From UBA10649 sp964391765 (GTDB lineage Bacteria; Actinomycetota; Actinomycetes; S36-B12): DNA of 50,621 bases. Below, piece by piece: positions 16,192 through 23,440 of the stretch. The stretch is taken from positions 1-50,621 of the forward strand of contig CAYMNG010000006.1 in assembly GCA_964391765.1 (NCBI GenBank), given 5' to 3'. Position 1 is the first letter of the stretch, and each line of letters starts with the position of its first letter. Below the pieces are notes generated by a model. That model saw nothing but the letters and a program-made list of their open reading frames with translations. It did no database searches and had not been told where the DNA came from. The position numbers were made by a program, and so were the translations under genes.

Positions 16192-17457
16192 ATGGGTCGG
16201 CACGCGAAGGACGCGACGGGTGCGGCGGACGTGTCCGACGGTCCGGACCGGCAGCGCCGCGGATGGCGCTGGCTTCGGTGGCCGGCAATCGGGTTGCTCG
16301 TCCTCGCCGTCGGCGCGGGCGGGGTGTTCGTGGGCCGGGCCTTCGGATCCGGCGGGTCGGCGGCATCCGGACCTGGTCAGGAACCGGTCGTGGAGGCGTC
16401 CCCGCAGGCTCAGCCGCTGCCTGTCGGCCTACCCGAGGCGACCGACTCGACGGGTGGCACCCCGACGTTGCTCGTCGCCGCGACGTCGAACGGTGGCCCG
16501 GCCGTCGTGATGACCGCCGGCGACGGATTGCCGGACAAGGCGTCGTCGGCGATCGGATATCGCAGCGTGAACACCGGGATCAGCGGCGGTCAGGTGGCCG
16601 CGGTCCTCGCTGCCGCATTCGGGGTCTTCGGGCCGGTCGAGGCGACCGCGGACGGTTGGACCGTCGGGCCGTCGGGGAACCGGTCGCTGGTCGTCGACGC
16701 GAATCCGTTGTTCACCTGGCAGTTCGCCGACACCCAGGTCGATCCGACGCCGACCGCGACGCCGACCGCGTCGCCGACGGTCGGCACGCAGGCCGCAGCG
16801 ACGGCGGAGGCAGTCCTCGAGCCCGATCGTGCGATCGAGTTGGCGACGACCCTGCTCGGCGGAATCGGCGTCGACACCGACTCGATCGACTGGCAGGTCG
16901 ACCGGGCGGGGGAGACGATCTCGGTCACGGCGTGGCAGAAGGTCGGCCGCTCGCGCACGAGCCTGGCCTGGCGGGTCATGTTCGCGCCGGACGGCACTGT
17001 CGTGTCGGCATCGGGATTCTCCGCGGGGCTCGACCAGGTGCCGTACTACCCGGTGGTCGGCGCACGCACCGCCGTTCTGCGGACCGCGCAGCCGGGGTGG
17101 AGCGCGCTGGCGCCTCGGCTGGTGTCGCTGGGACCGGCCGGGGTCGATGACCCGACCGCACCGGCGAGCCCGGCACCCACGGTGACGGCGACCGGTGCCG
17201 TCACACTGCCGGCGCTCGCGGTTCCCGTGACGACGGTCACGGCCGAGGCGGCGGACCTGGACCTCGCGCAGTACTGGCAGGCCGACGGGAGCTTGTTGAT
17301 CCTGCCGTCGTACCTGGTGACCGGAACGGACGGGAGTCGGTGGACCGTCCTGGCGGTGGACGGGCAGTACGTGGACTTCGTGGGCACTCCGGCTCGACCG
17401 GCACCGTCCGCTTCGCCGGCGTCGGTGTCGCCTGACGTCAGTCCGCCGGCGTCGTGA
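16192..17457 (+). CDS. Membrane-anchored extracytoplasmic protein of unknown function
   Basis: A 421-residue protein from the ATG after GAGGTGGGTG. Residues 1-32 are basic and Arg/Trp rich, residues 33-51 are a single hydrophobic anchor, and the remainder is extracytoplasmic with Pro/Thr/Ala/Ser linkers at about 184-200 and at the C-terminus. Two compact segments of mixed beta character are separated by the linker: one near residues 75-182 (TLLVAATSNGGPAVVMTAGDG, ending LFTWQFAD), and one near 205-300 (EPDRAIELATTLLGGIGVD, ISVTAWQKVG). The second, with RTSLAWRVMFAPDGTVVSASGF, resembles the repeats of sigma-factor regulators or PepSY-like proteins, but I do not recognise a named family. It lies 37 bp after the flippase gene and may share its transcript. 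Confidence 0.8.
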   Translation: MGRHAKDATGAADVSDGPDRQRRGWRWLRWPAIGLLVLAVGAGGVFVGRAFGSGGSAASGPGQEPVVEASPQAQPLPVGLPEATDSTGGTPTLLVAATSNGGPAVVMTAGDGLPDKASSAIGYRSVNTGISGGQVAAVLAAAFGVFGPVEATADGWTVGPSGNRSLVVDANPLFTWQFADTQVDPTPTATPTASPTVGTQAAATAEAVLEPDRAIELATTLLGGIGVDTDSIDWQVDRAGETISVTAWQKVGRSRTSLAWRVMFAPDGTVVSASGFSAGLDQVPYYPVVGARTAVLRTAQPGWSALAPRLVSLGPAGVDDPTAPASPAPTVTATGAVTLPALAVPVTTVTAEAADLDLAQYWQADGSLLILPSYLVTGTDGSRWTVLAVDGQYVDFVGTPARPAPSASPASVSPDVSPPAS

Positions 17458-17490
17458 GCGCACGTCGCCACCACTACGGTAGGTCGACCA

Positions 17491-17575
17491 GGCGAGGTGG
17501 CAGAGTGGCCGATTGCAGGCGCCTTGAAAGCGCCCGAGGGGAAACCCTCCGGGGGTTCAAATCCCTCCCTCGCCG
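17491..17575 (+). tRNA. tRNA-Ser(UGA)
   Basis: An 85-nt type II tRNA. Acceptor arms GGCGAGG (17491-17497) and CCTCGCC (17568-17574) pair fully, with discriminator G. The anticodon stem GGCGC/GCGCC encloses loop CTTGAAA, giving anticodon TGA. A long variable arm (CCGAGGGGAAACCCTCCGG) and TTCAAAT T-loop confirm serine class. CCA is not encoded. The 3' end is duplicated 78 bp downstream. Confidence 0.95.
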
Positions 17576-17667
17576 CGTGCGCAGCGCGCAAGGTGTGTGT
17601 GGGATTTGGGAGGAGTCGCGGTGTGGCCGCGCTGACGGGTCCATCCCTCGCCGCGTGCGCAGCGCGC
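17566..17667 (+). repeat. Direct repeat of the tRNA-Ser 3' end, 24 bp, 78 bp apart
   Basis: The 24-bp string covering the last ten tRNA bases and the 14 bases after it (17566-17589) recurs exactly at 17644-17667; allowing one mismatch the match grows to 28 bp. Copy 1 overlaps the acceptor stem. A tRNA 3' end repeated downstream is the footprint left by site-specific integration, or a small tandem duplication. The 54 bp between hold no gene. Confidence 0.8.
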
Positions 17668-17677
17668 GCTGGTCGGC

Positions 17678-18148
17678 GTGGTGAGACGCGGCGTGGCGAT
17701 CGGCGCCGGTGCCGGCTGGATCGTGGCGGCGTCGGTCGCCGTCGGCGCATGGGCGCCGCGCTGGCCGGCGGACTGGCTCGAGGTGGACCGCTTCCCGGTG
17801 TGTCGTCTGCCGGGGGAGTCGGCTGACCGCTATCGCCGGATCGGCGTCCGGTCGTTGGTCCGCCGACTGCCGGAGGCCGGCGCGCTGCTCGGCGGGCGGA
17901 GCAAGGGACGGATCCCCGGTTCGTCGACCGCCGACCTGTCCGCGCACCTGGTCGAGCTGCGCCGCGCGGAATGGGTGCACTGGGTGTCGATCGCGTGCTC
18001 GGCGGTCGTGCTCGCCGTCGAGCCGCCGTCGGTCGGCGCCGCGCTCGTGTTGATCGCGGTCGTGGTCAACACGCCGTTCTTGTTGGTGCTGCGTTTCAAT
18101 CGGCTGCGGATCGCGTCCGTGATCGAGCATCGGACCGGTGCGGCGTGA
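17678..18148 (+). CDS. Small membrane protein, similar to CrtO-type glycosyl-diaponeurosporenoate acyltransferases
   Basis: A 156-residue protein with hydrophobic segments near residues 5-26 and two close together at about 102-137. Between them lie RSLVRRLPEAGALLGGRSKG and ELRRAEWVHWVSIA, an arrangement (R-x-LPEAG-x-L-x-GG-x-SK, then E-x-RRAEWVHW) I associate with the short CrtO acyltransferase family of Gram-positives, which acylates glycosylated carotenoids. No carotenoid gene is in the window, so the enzyme activity is uncertain and it may act on another glycolipid. The stop overlaps the start of the YihY-like gene (GTGA), implying coupled translation. Its start is close behind the duplicated tRNA end. 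Confidence 0.55.
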   Translation: MVRRGVAIGAGAGWIVAASVAVGAWAPRWPADWLEVDRFPVCRLPGESADRYRRIGVRSLVRRLPEAGALLGGRSKGRIPGSSTADLSAHLVELRRAEWVHWVSIACSAVVLAVEPPSVGAALVLIAVVVNTPFLLVLRFNRLRIASVIEHRTGAA

Positions 18149-18996
18149 ACGGCCTGCGTGCGCAGTTCGACCGGCTCCGCGCATGGGTACTCGACTCGTA
18201 CGTCGTCGCGGTCGTGCGGCGGTTCTTCCGGCTTGAACTGCTCGAGCGGTCGTTCGGGTTGGCGGCCCAGGCCTTCGTCGCTCTCCTCCCGCTCGTCATC
18301 GCGATCGTGTCGGTGTTCGTCGAGGACAGCGGTGAGACGATCTCCAACCAGATCGCGGCCCGGTACGGGCTGGATGACTTTGCGCGGCAGGCGATCCGCT
18401 CGCTGTTCACTGCCACGTCGGACGTCGTCACCGTGTCATGGCTGGCGCTGGCGATGTCGGTGCTCTCGGCGTTCTCCTTGTCCCGTCGACTCGCGCGCAC
18501 CTACGCGGCGATCTACGAGGTGCCGCCGCTCGGGCGGAAGCAGACTTGGCGCGGGTTCGTCTGGATCGCCTTGTAGGTGGGCCTGTTCATCGCGGCGTCG
18601 AACCTTCGCGACCTGTATCGCAGCCACGGCGGCTGGGTGGAGGCACTCGCGGTGCTGGGCCTGCTCGGGACGTGGTTCCTGGTCGACTGGGCGGGCGTGC
18701 GTCTCCTCGTGCCCGCGGCATCGAACCGGATCGTGCTGGTTTCGGCTGTCGTCAGCGGGGCCGGACGGCTTGGTGTGACCGCGTGGGCGGCGGTCTACAT
18801 GCCGGCGGCGTTGTCCGAGCAGGCGGCGCAGTACGGCCCGATCGGTGTCACGTTCGCGATCTTCACGTACCTGCTGGTCAACGTCGTCGTGTACGTCGGC
18901 GCTCCGCTGCTCGTGACGACGTGGTCGCAGTGGCGATCGGCGCGGGCGGACGGTCAGCCGTCGACGAGCGACGCGGTGTCGATCACGAACCGATAG
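18145..18996 (+). pseudogene. YihY/BrkB family membrane protein interrupted by an amber codon
   Basis: One continuous frame of 283 codons encodes a YihY/virulence-factor-BrkB-like protein, but codon 144 (18574-18576) is TAG. The first part (143 residues) holds the amphipathic N-terminus, SFGLAAQAFVALLPLVIAIV and three more helices up to TWRGFVWIAL. The second part (18577-18996, 139 residues) continues without loss, VGLFIAASNLRDLYRSHGG onward, through the remaining helices. Everything else in the frame is intact, so the change is recent, or the stop is read through, or the second half is restarted at the GTG that directly follows. A single base change from TGG or CAG would explain it. The 3' end overlaps the convergent dehydrogenase by 43 bp. 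Confidence 0.82.
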
Positions 18997-20003
18997 CGCA
19001 CGTCACTGGCGACGACGCGTTCCCAGGCCTCGTTGACATGCTGGACGGCGATCGTCTCGACGTCGGCGCCGAATCCGTGCCGCCCGCAGAAGTCGAGCAT
19101 CTCCTGGGTCTGCGGGATGCTGCCGTTGTTCGTGCCCGAGATCCGACGCCGCTGCGCGGTCAGGGTGAACGCGCGGACCGACAGTGTCGTCTCGGGCAGG
19201 CCGACCATGACCATCGTGCCGTCGAGGTCGAGCAGGTGCAGGTACGGGTCCAAGGACGAGATCGCACTGGCCGTGTTGACGATCAGGTCCAGTGATCGGG
19301 TCGCCGCGCGCATCGCCGCCTTGTCGCCGGAGACGAGGAAGTGGTCGGCGCCCAGGCGACGGGCGTCGTCCTCCTTGGCCGGGGAGTGGCTGACGACGGT
19401 GACGTCGGCACCCATCGCCGCGGCGATCTTGACCCCCATGTGCCCCAGGCCGCCGAGGCCGACGATGCCGACCCGCACGCCGGGTCCGGCGCCCCACTCC
19501 GCGAGGGGTTGGTACAAGGTGATCCCCGCGCACAGCAGCGGCGCGGCGACGTCCAGGCCGAGGGAGTCCGGCAGGTGCAGGACGTAGTTCTCGTCGACGA
19601 CGATGTGGGTGGAGTAGCCGCCGTAGGTCGGCGTGCGCTGGTCGGCCTCGGTGCCGTTGTAGGTGAAGCTCACGTGGCCGGTGCAGTAGGACTGCTGCCC
19701 GGCGCGGCAGGCGGCGCACTCCCGGCAGGTGTCGACGTAGCACCCGACGCCGACCCGATCGCCGACGGCGAACGCGGTGACCGACGCGCCGACCGCCGTC
19801 ACGACGCCGGCGATCTCGTGGCCGGGGACCATCGGGAACATCGACGTCGTCCACTCCTCGCGTGCCTGGTGGATGTCGGAGTGGCATACGCCCGCGTACG
19901 CGATGTCGATCGCGACGTCGTGCGGCCCGACGTCGCGTCGGTCGATCGTGAACGGCTGGAGGCGGGCGCCGACGGCGGGTGCGGCGTAGGCGAGAGCGCG
20001 CAT
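18954..20003 (-). CDS. Zinc-dependent NAD(P) alcohol dehydrogenase (cinnamyl-alcohol/YahK type)
   Basis: A 349-residue MDR enzyme. Catalytic zinc ligands are the cysteine in YAGVCHSDIHQA and the histidine in PGHEIAGVV; the structural zinc is bound by four cysteines in GCYVDTCRECAACRAGQQSYC (spanning about residues 92-111). The cofactor motif is GLGGLGHMGVKIAAAMG. This spacing is that of the CAD/YahK subgroup, broad-range NADPH-dependent aldehyde reductases. The ATG is preceded by CGAGGAGGA. It ends inside the 3' end of the broken YihY gene. Upstream, 55 bp separate it from the glucokinase gene on the same strand, a gap occupied by a hairpin. Confidence 0.93.
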   Translation of the reverse strand: MRALAYAAPAVGARLQPFTIDRRDVGPHDVAIDIAYAGVCHSDIHQAREEWTTSMFPMVPGHEIAGVVTAVGASVTAFAVGDRVGVGCYVDTCRECAACRAGQQSYCTGHVSFTYNGTEADQRTPTYGGYSTHIVVDENYVLHLPDSLGLDVAAPLLCAGITLYQPLAEWGAGPGVRVGIVGLGGLGHMGVKIAAAMGADVTVVSHSPAKEDDARRLGADHFLVSGDKAAMRAATRSLDLIVNTASAISSLDPYLHLLDLDGTMVMVGLPETTLSVRAFTLTAQRRRISGTNNGSIPQTQEMLDFCGRHGFGADVETIAVQHVNEAWERVVASDVRYRFVIDTASLVDG

Positions 20004-20014
20004 GGGTCCTCCTC

Positions 20015-20045
20015 GGCAGGTGATGCGACGTCACCGTCATCCTGC
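20015..20045 (-). promoter_or_regulatory. Hairpin between glucokinase and dehydrogenase genes
   Basis: GGCAGG (20015-20020) pairs with CCTGCC (20040-20045), and inside it GGTGA pairs with TCACC (20019-20035). It could weakly terminate the glucokinase transcript or be an operator for the dehydrogenase. No T-tract is present, so the role is uncertain. Confidence 0.35.
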
Positions 20046-20058
20046 CAAGGTGCTCGGC

Positions 20059-20817
20059 TCAGGAGTCGGCCAGGTGCCAGATCCGGTCGCCGCCGACGAG
20101 CGCGGCGGAGTTCGGGACGATGACGACGTCGTCGCCGAGCCAGGGCAGCACCGTCGGGGTGATGTTCCGGGAGTTGCCGCCGCCGAGGTAGAGCCGATCC
20201 CACAAGAAGACTGGGCGAAGGCCGGCGACGACCTTGGCCACCCGCCGGGACCACATCGCGTTCCCCAGCCGGCGTCGTTCGTGTTCGCCGATGTAGGTGT
20301 CGTACGACAGGCCCCAGCGCACCGGCGCCTGGGACAGTTCCAGGTGCGGTGCGAGGTGTCCCCCGTCGTAGATCGCGCAGCCCAGGCCGGTGCCCAAGGT
20401 GAGCACGAGCTCCAGGCCGACGCCGGAGACGACACCGGCACCGTGGACCTCGGCGTCGTTGAGGACGCGGGTCGGACGACCGAACGCCTGGGTCAGGGCG
20501 GTCTGCGCGTCGAACCCGGTCCATTGCTCGAGCAGGTCGGGCAGCACGCGACTGCGCGGTCCGGAGCGGGTGACGTAGTGCGGCGTCGTGATGACGACAC
20601 CGTGACGGATCATCCCGGGCAGGCCGACGGTCACCCGCTCGGCCGCGGGGAGCTGGTCGGCGATGTCGACGAGCGTGGTGACGAACACCGGCGTCGGCAT
20701 CGGGTAGGGCGCGGGGACCCGGATCGGGTGGGCGCGCATCGTGCCGGTCCCGTCCAGGACCGACGCCTTCATGCTGCCGCCGCCGCAGTCGATCACCAGG
20801 GTCGTCACGCGGTGCAT
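20059..20817 (-). CDS. ppgK: Polyphosphate glucokinase / ROK family sugar kinase
   Basis: A 252-residue ROK kinase. The phosphate-binding start LVIDCGGGSMKASVLD corresponds to the D-x-GG-x-x-K motif of actinobacterial polyphosphate glucokinases, and LVLTLGTGLGCAIYDGG is the second phosphate loop. The glucose-contact region includes the N-D-A-E-V-H-G-A-G stretch. It would phosphorylate glucose with polyphosphate or ATP. The start chosen is the ATG after GAGGGGCAGA; a longer in-frame reading enters non-coding DNA near the tRNA. An alternative GTG lies three codons downstream. The gene is smaller than two-domain glucokinases but normal for this group. Confidence 0.85.
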   Translation of the reverse strand: MHRVTTLVIDCGGGSMKASVLDGTGTMRAHPIRVPAPYPMPTPVFVTTLVDIADQLPAAERVTVGLPGMIRHGVVITTPHYVTRSGPRSRVLPDLLEQWTGFDAQTALTQAFGRPTRVLNDAEVHGAGVVSGVGLELVLTLGTGLGCAIYDGGHLAPHLELSQAPVRWGLSYDTYIGEHERRRLGNAMWSRRVAKVVAGLRPVFLWDRLYLGGGNSRNITPTVLPWLGDDVVIVPNSAALVGGDRIWHLADS

Positions 20818-20875
20818 TCTGCCCCTCGCGTGCCCGGTATCCTTTCCCCGCCGAGCGCAGCGATGCGACCGGCGG

Positions 20876-20967
20876 GGAGGCATCGCCTAGTCCGGTCTAT
20901 GGCGCCGCACTGCTAATGCGGTTTGGGTTCACCCCCATCGAGGGTTCAAATCCCTCTGCCTCCGCCA
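20876..20967 (+). tRNA. tRNA-Ser(GCU), CCA encoded
   Basis: Acceptor strands GGAGGCA (20876-20882) and TGCCTCC (20957-20963) pair fully; discriminator G and an encoded CCA follow. The anticodon loop in CGCACTGCTAATGCG reads GCT. The long variable arm and TTCAAAT T-loop confirm serine class. It marks the left edge of the accessory region. Confidence 0.94.
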
Positions 20968-21054
20968 ACGTGTGTCCGGCCACCGGGCCGTCGGCCCGGA
21001 TGTCGTGGGTTCGGTGCGGTGGCGCTAGACTCCCCGTCGGTCGTTCGCGGCCGT

Positions 21055-21127
21055 GCGCCCGTAGCTCAACGGATAGAGCATCTGACTACGGATCAGAAGG
21101 TTAGGGGTTCGAATCCCTTCGGGCGCG
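21055..21127 (+). tRNA. tRNA-Arg(ACG)
   Basis: A 73-nt tRNA with acceptor GCGCCCG (21055-21061) pairing with CGGGCGC (21120-21126). The anticodon arm CTGAC-TACGGAT-CAG reads ACG. TTCGAAT T-loop is canonical. It lies 88 bp after tRNA-Ser(GCU) and is the last core-like feature before the toxin-antitoxin island. Confidence 0.95.
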
Positions 21128-21147
21128 CTCGACGTTTCCGTAGGTCA

Positions 21148-21181
21148 GAGCCGGTTCTCCTCTCTCGGGAGGGACCGGCTC
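21148..21181 (+). terminator. Terminator after tRNA-Arg
   Basis: GAGCCGGT at 21148-21155 pairs with ACCGGCTC at 21174-21181, with an inner CTCC/GGAG pairing. TCCTCGTTTTC follows. It probably ends the tRNA-Arg transcript. Confidence 0.65.
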
Positions 21182-21249
21182 ATCCTCGTTTTCGGGCCAT
21201 GGCAGCTATGGCGGCAGCTATGCACCAATGCGTATGTGGCCGGGACGGG

Positions 21250-22023
21250 TCAGTCCGGCAGGGCGGCGTCGACGTCGACGCCCTCGGGGACGAGGGCGTC
21301 GAAGCGCACGAGAAGGCGCATGTGGTCGAAGACGCGGCCGGTCGCAGGCTGGTTGACGTGCTCGGCCGCGACGTGGACCGGCGCTTGGCTCGCGAGTACC
21401 TCGCGGACCAACGGCGCGAGCGCGTCGGGGACGTAGCCGAGCGCCCGGGTGCGCGTGGGGCGGGGCTCGCGTCCGACCAGGACAGCGACGGCGCTGACGT
21501 CGTTGTCGTCCTCGGGCGCCAGGTACAGCTCATCGCCCGACGACACGGCCGCGAGTTGCGACGCATCGGCGTCGACGTAGCGGCTGCCGTGGACGAGGAA
21601 GTAGAACGACAGGACTCCCTGCTCGTCGACCTGAGGGACGGGCAGGAGCTGGACGGGGTCGGTGGCCCGGGTGCCGAGTGTCCGGGCGAGCACCTCGAAC
21701 GGCTCGGGTCGAGGGCCGTCGAGGCCGAGGGACCGAACGTAGGCGTCGTAGCTTTCGCGGCGCGGCGTCATCACCCGGTTGGCGAACATGGCGAACAGGT
21801 GGGCCGATCGATACTCCCGGTCGAAATCGGGGAGGCTGGCGAAGGCTCGGAAGCCCTCCGTGGACCGTGCCTGGGGCAGGTACCTGAAGCGGTAGCCCTC
21901 GTGGTCGCGGGTGAGCTCGCCCACTCGGTGGTACCCGCGGCTCTGCTCGGACTGCCAGAGCACGAGGAACCTGTCGGGCGTCGCCACCCGGGCGGGCCGG
22001 TCGATGAATGCTCCAGCGGTCAT
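21250..22023 (-). CDS. HIRAN-domain protein, partner of a lost HipA-like gene
   Basis: A 257-residue protein from the ATG preceded by GAGGGAGG. The N-terminal half (RFLVLWQSEQSRGYHRVGEL, YRSAHLFAMFANRVM) is a conserved region I have seen with HipA-like proteins but cannot name. The C-terminal part (GDELYLAPEDDNDVSAVAVL and RTRALGYVPDALAPLV) fits a HIRAN domain, a small beta fold that in other proteins binds single-stranded DNA 3' ends or stalled forks. The start codon overlaps the stop of a HipA-like C-terminal remnant (ATGA), so the two were once an operon. With the partner truncated, this gene may be an orphan. Function is inferred from the domain only. Confidence 0.62.
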   Translation of the reverse strand: MTAGAFIDRPARVATPDRFLVLWQSEQSRGYHRVGELTRDHEGYRFRYLPQARSTEGFRAFASLPDFDREYRSAHLFAMFANRVMTPRRESYDAYVRSLGLDGPRPEPFEVLARTLGTRATDPVQLLPVPQVDEQGVLSFYFLVHGSRYVDADASQLAAVSSGDELYLAPEDDNDVSAVAVLVGREPRPTRTRALGYVPDALAPLVREVLASQAPVHVAAEHVNQPATGRVFDHMRLLVRFDALVPEGVDVDAALPD

Positions 22024-22264
22024 CGAGTCAGCCTCCCTCGGGTCGCCGCGACGAGTTCCACCACGAAGGTACGCGCCTCCTCCGACATCCACCCTTCAAG
22101 CACGGCCGCGACTGTCCCGCGGACGTCATCCATGCTCAGTGCCTCGACCCGGCTCAGCCAGAGATCGGCCGTCTTGCCGGGGACCTTCGCGAGGGCTGCA
22201 CGCGCCAGGTCTACGAGCCCGATCCGGTCCGGGAAGTGCCGTGAGGTAGCACGTCTCGGAACTC
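22020..22264 (-). pseudogene. C-terminal remnant of a HipA-like kinase
   Basis: About 75 codons read in one frame to a TGA overlapping the HIRAN gene start. The peptide (FPDRIGLVDLARAALAKVPG, then VEALSMDDVRGTVAAVLEGW, MSEEARTFVVELVAATRGRL) looks like the helical C-terminus of HipA-family proteins, where an MS-x-x-x-R-x-F-x-x-x-L block precedes an N/T-R-x-R-L end. An in-frame TGA lies immediately upstream and no start or kinase core is found, so it is a fragment. The HipA assignment is by pattern and moderate. Confidence 0.5.
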
Positions 22265-22616
22265 ATCGAAGGACTCTCCGCACTGCGCACCGTCTGGCTC
22301 TCCTCCTACGGGTTGACCGCGCCCGGAGGCGCACCCCTGGCCTGGCATGAAGCGCTGGCCCAGTGCCGAACCCGCCGACGCGACAGCGCAGCCGGCAGCG
22401 GTTGTCGAGGCCGGTCACGCCGCGAATGACGAGCCTGCTGGAGGCACCCACCAGGTGAGGGCACGGCACGCAGAGGCCCGGCCGCCCGCGAGTCTGTCCC
22501 ACCCCGACATCCGTGGCCGCCCGACTCGCGGCGGAGTGACGCTGCTTCGAGGTCCCGAATGGGAATGGGTCGCGGGTTGAGTGAATCTGTCTTACAGAGC
22601 GTCGTACGCTGGCTTT
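22265..22616. other. Gene-poor junction between HipA-like remnant and mazEF
   Basis: No complete gene is seen. On the plus strand from about 22250 to 22420 a frame with strong G/C third-position bias reads HVSELIEGLSALRTVWLSSY and on to WHEALAQCRT before decaying; it has no start or family I recognise and may be debris of another gene. The last 40 bp hold the mazE control region. Confidence 0.4.
22587..22610. promoter_or_regulatory. Adjacent inverted repeats, probable mazEF operator
   Basis: CTGT-CTT-ACAG at 22587-22597 is followed directly by AGCGT-CGT-ACGCT at 22598-22610, six bases before the antitoxin GTG. Toxin-antitoxin operons are typically repressed by their own ribbon-helix-helix antitoxin at such sites. 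Confidence 0.55.
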
Positions 22617-22850
22617 GTGGCCGACACGATCACATTCCGACCCGACGAAGACACCCGGCGCGCCCTCGCGGCGTTGACGGCTGACGGAACGACGGTCTCG
22701 GTCGCGGTCCGGTCCGCACTCCTGGACGCTGCCAGAAGCGCTGCCGAACGTCGCCTACGCGAAGAGGCAGCGACCCTCGCGGCAGACGAGGCCGACCGCG
22801 CCGAGACCGCGCAAGTACTGCGCGACATGGAGACCTTGCGTGCGTGGTGA
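22617..22850 (+). CDS. MazE-like antitoxin (ribbon-helix-helix type)
   Basis: A 77-residue acidic protein. Residues 3-40 (DTITFRPDEDTRRALAALTA, then TVSVAVRSALLDAA) fit a short beta strand plus two helices of ribbon-helix-helix repressors. The second half is a charged helix (RRLREEAATLAADEADRAET) that would wrap the toxin. The GTG start was chosen because the strand TITFRP should lie at the N-terminus; a longer reading from 22581 would cross the operator. The stop overlaps the toxin start by 11 bp, the usual coupled antitoxin-toxin order. Confidence 0.82.
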   Translation: MADTITFRPDEDTRRALAALTADGTTVSVAVRSALLDAARSAAERRLREEAATLAADEADRAETAQVLRDMETLRAW

Positions 22851-23151
22851 GGTCTTCCGGGTGAAGGCACCGCGTGGTAGGCGCGGGCACGAGCAGACCG
22901 GCGTCCGCTTCGCGGTGGTCGTTCAATCCGACGCGCTCCCTTTGTCGACGTGGCTTGTTGCGCCCACTTCCACGTCAGCCCGTTCCGCCTCCTTCCGCCC
23001 GGAGGTCGTCGTCGACGGACTGCCGACTCGCGTTCTGGCCGAGCAGACGGTGGCCGTCGACCCCGAGCGGCTCGGGGCTTCCGTCGGATTCCTGAGCTTC
23101 GATGAGATGCGCCGGGTCGACGCCGCGCTTCGCGTGGTGCTCATTCTGTAG
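22840..23151 (+). CDS. mazF: MazF/PemK family toxin (endoribonuclease)
   Basis: A 103-residue protein with the family opening RGEVFRVKAPRGRRGHEQTG (G-H-E-Q-x-G) and RFAVVVQSDALPLSTWLVAPT, followed by the strand-rich core ending VLAEQTVAVDPERLGASVGFL. The motif VLAEQ with the preceding arginine corresponds to the R/T-x-x-Q region of MazF active sites. MazF cuts mRNA or tRNA at short sequences and stops growth until bound by antitoxin. It begins at GTG inside the antitoxin gene and appears full length, so the pair is probably functional. Confidence 0.9.
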   Translation: MRGEVFRVKAPRGRRGHEQTGVRFAVVVQSDALPLSTWLVAPTSTSARSASFRPEVVVDGLPTRVLAEQTVAVDPERLGASVGFLSFDEMRRVDAALRVVLIL

Positions 23152-23185
23152 CACACCGAGTCCCATTGACCGACGGGAATCTCGC

Positions 23186-23440
23186 GTGAACACGCGGCGA
23201 AATGATGCACCGCGTACGTGGTGGATGTGGTGCTTCGGCGCGACGAGTCAGTTGCTGTGGTCGTCGCAGGTGATCTTCGGCAGCGGCGGCTGGGAGCAGT
23301 ACCTGGACCGCCTGTTGGCGATCGAGCGCATCGCCGTCGCTGCCATCGAGCCGCTGGCGACCGGGGCCGACCCGGACGTGCGGCGGGCGCGTGTAGCGCC
23401 CGACGCGCTCGCGACGCTCGGACCCGGTCGACGTCCCGGT
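23186..23440 (+). pseudogene. Coding fragment of unknown family, 3' end lost
   Basis: From GTG at 23186 a plus-strand frame with nearly all third positions G or C encodes WWMWCFGATSQLLWSSQVIF, then GGWEQYLDRLLAIERIAVAA and IEPLATGADPDVRRARV. After about 23440 the bias vanishes although no stop occurs until 23482. The opposite-strand gene loses its coding signal at the same point. I do not recognise the family. Confidence 0.4.

Noticed and set aside
22923..23440. Continuation of the minus-strand gene from 23993 through to 22923
   Set aside because: After codon 183 the translation is low-complexity Arg/Ser/Thr and runs antisense through mazF; the third-position bias belongs to the other strand.
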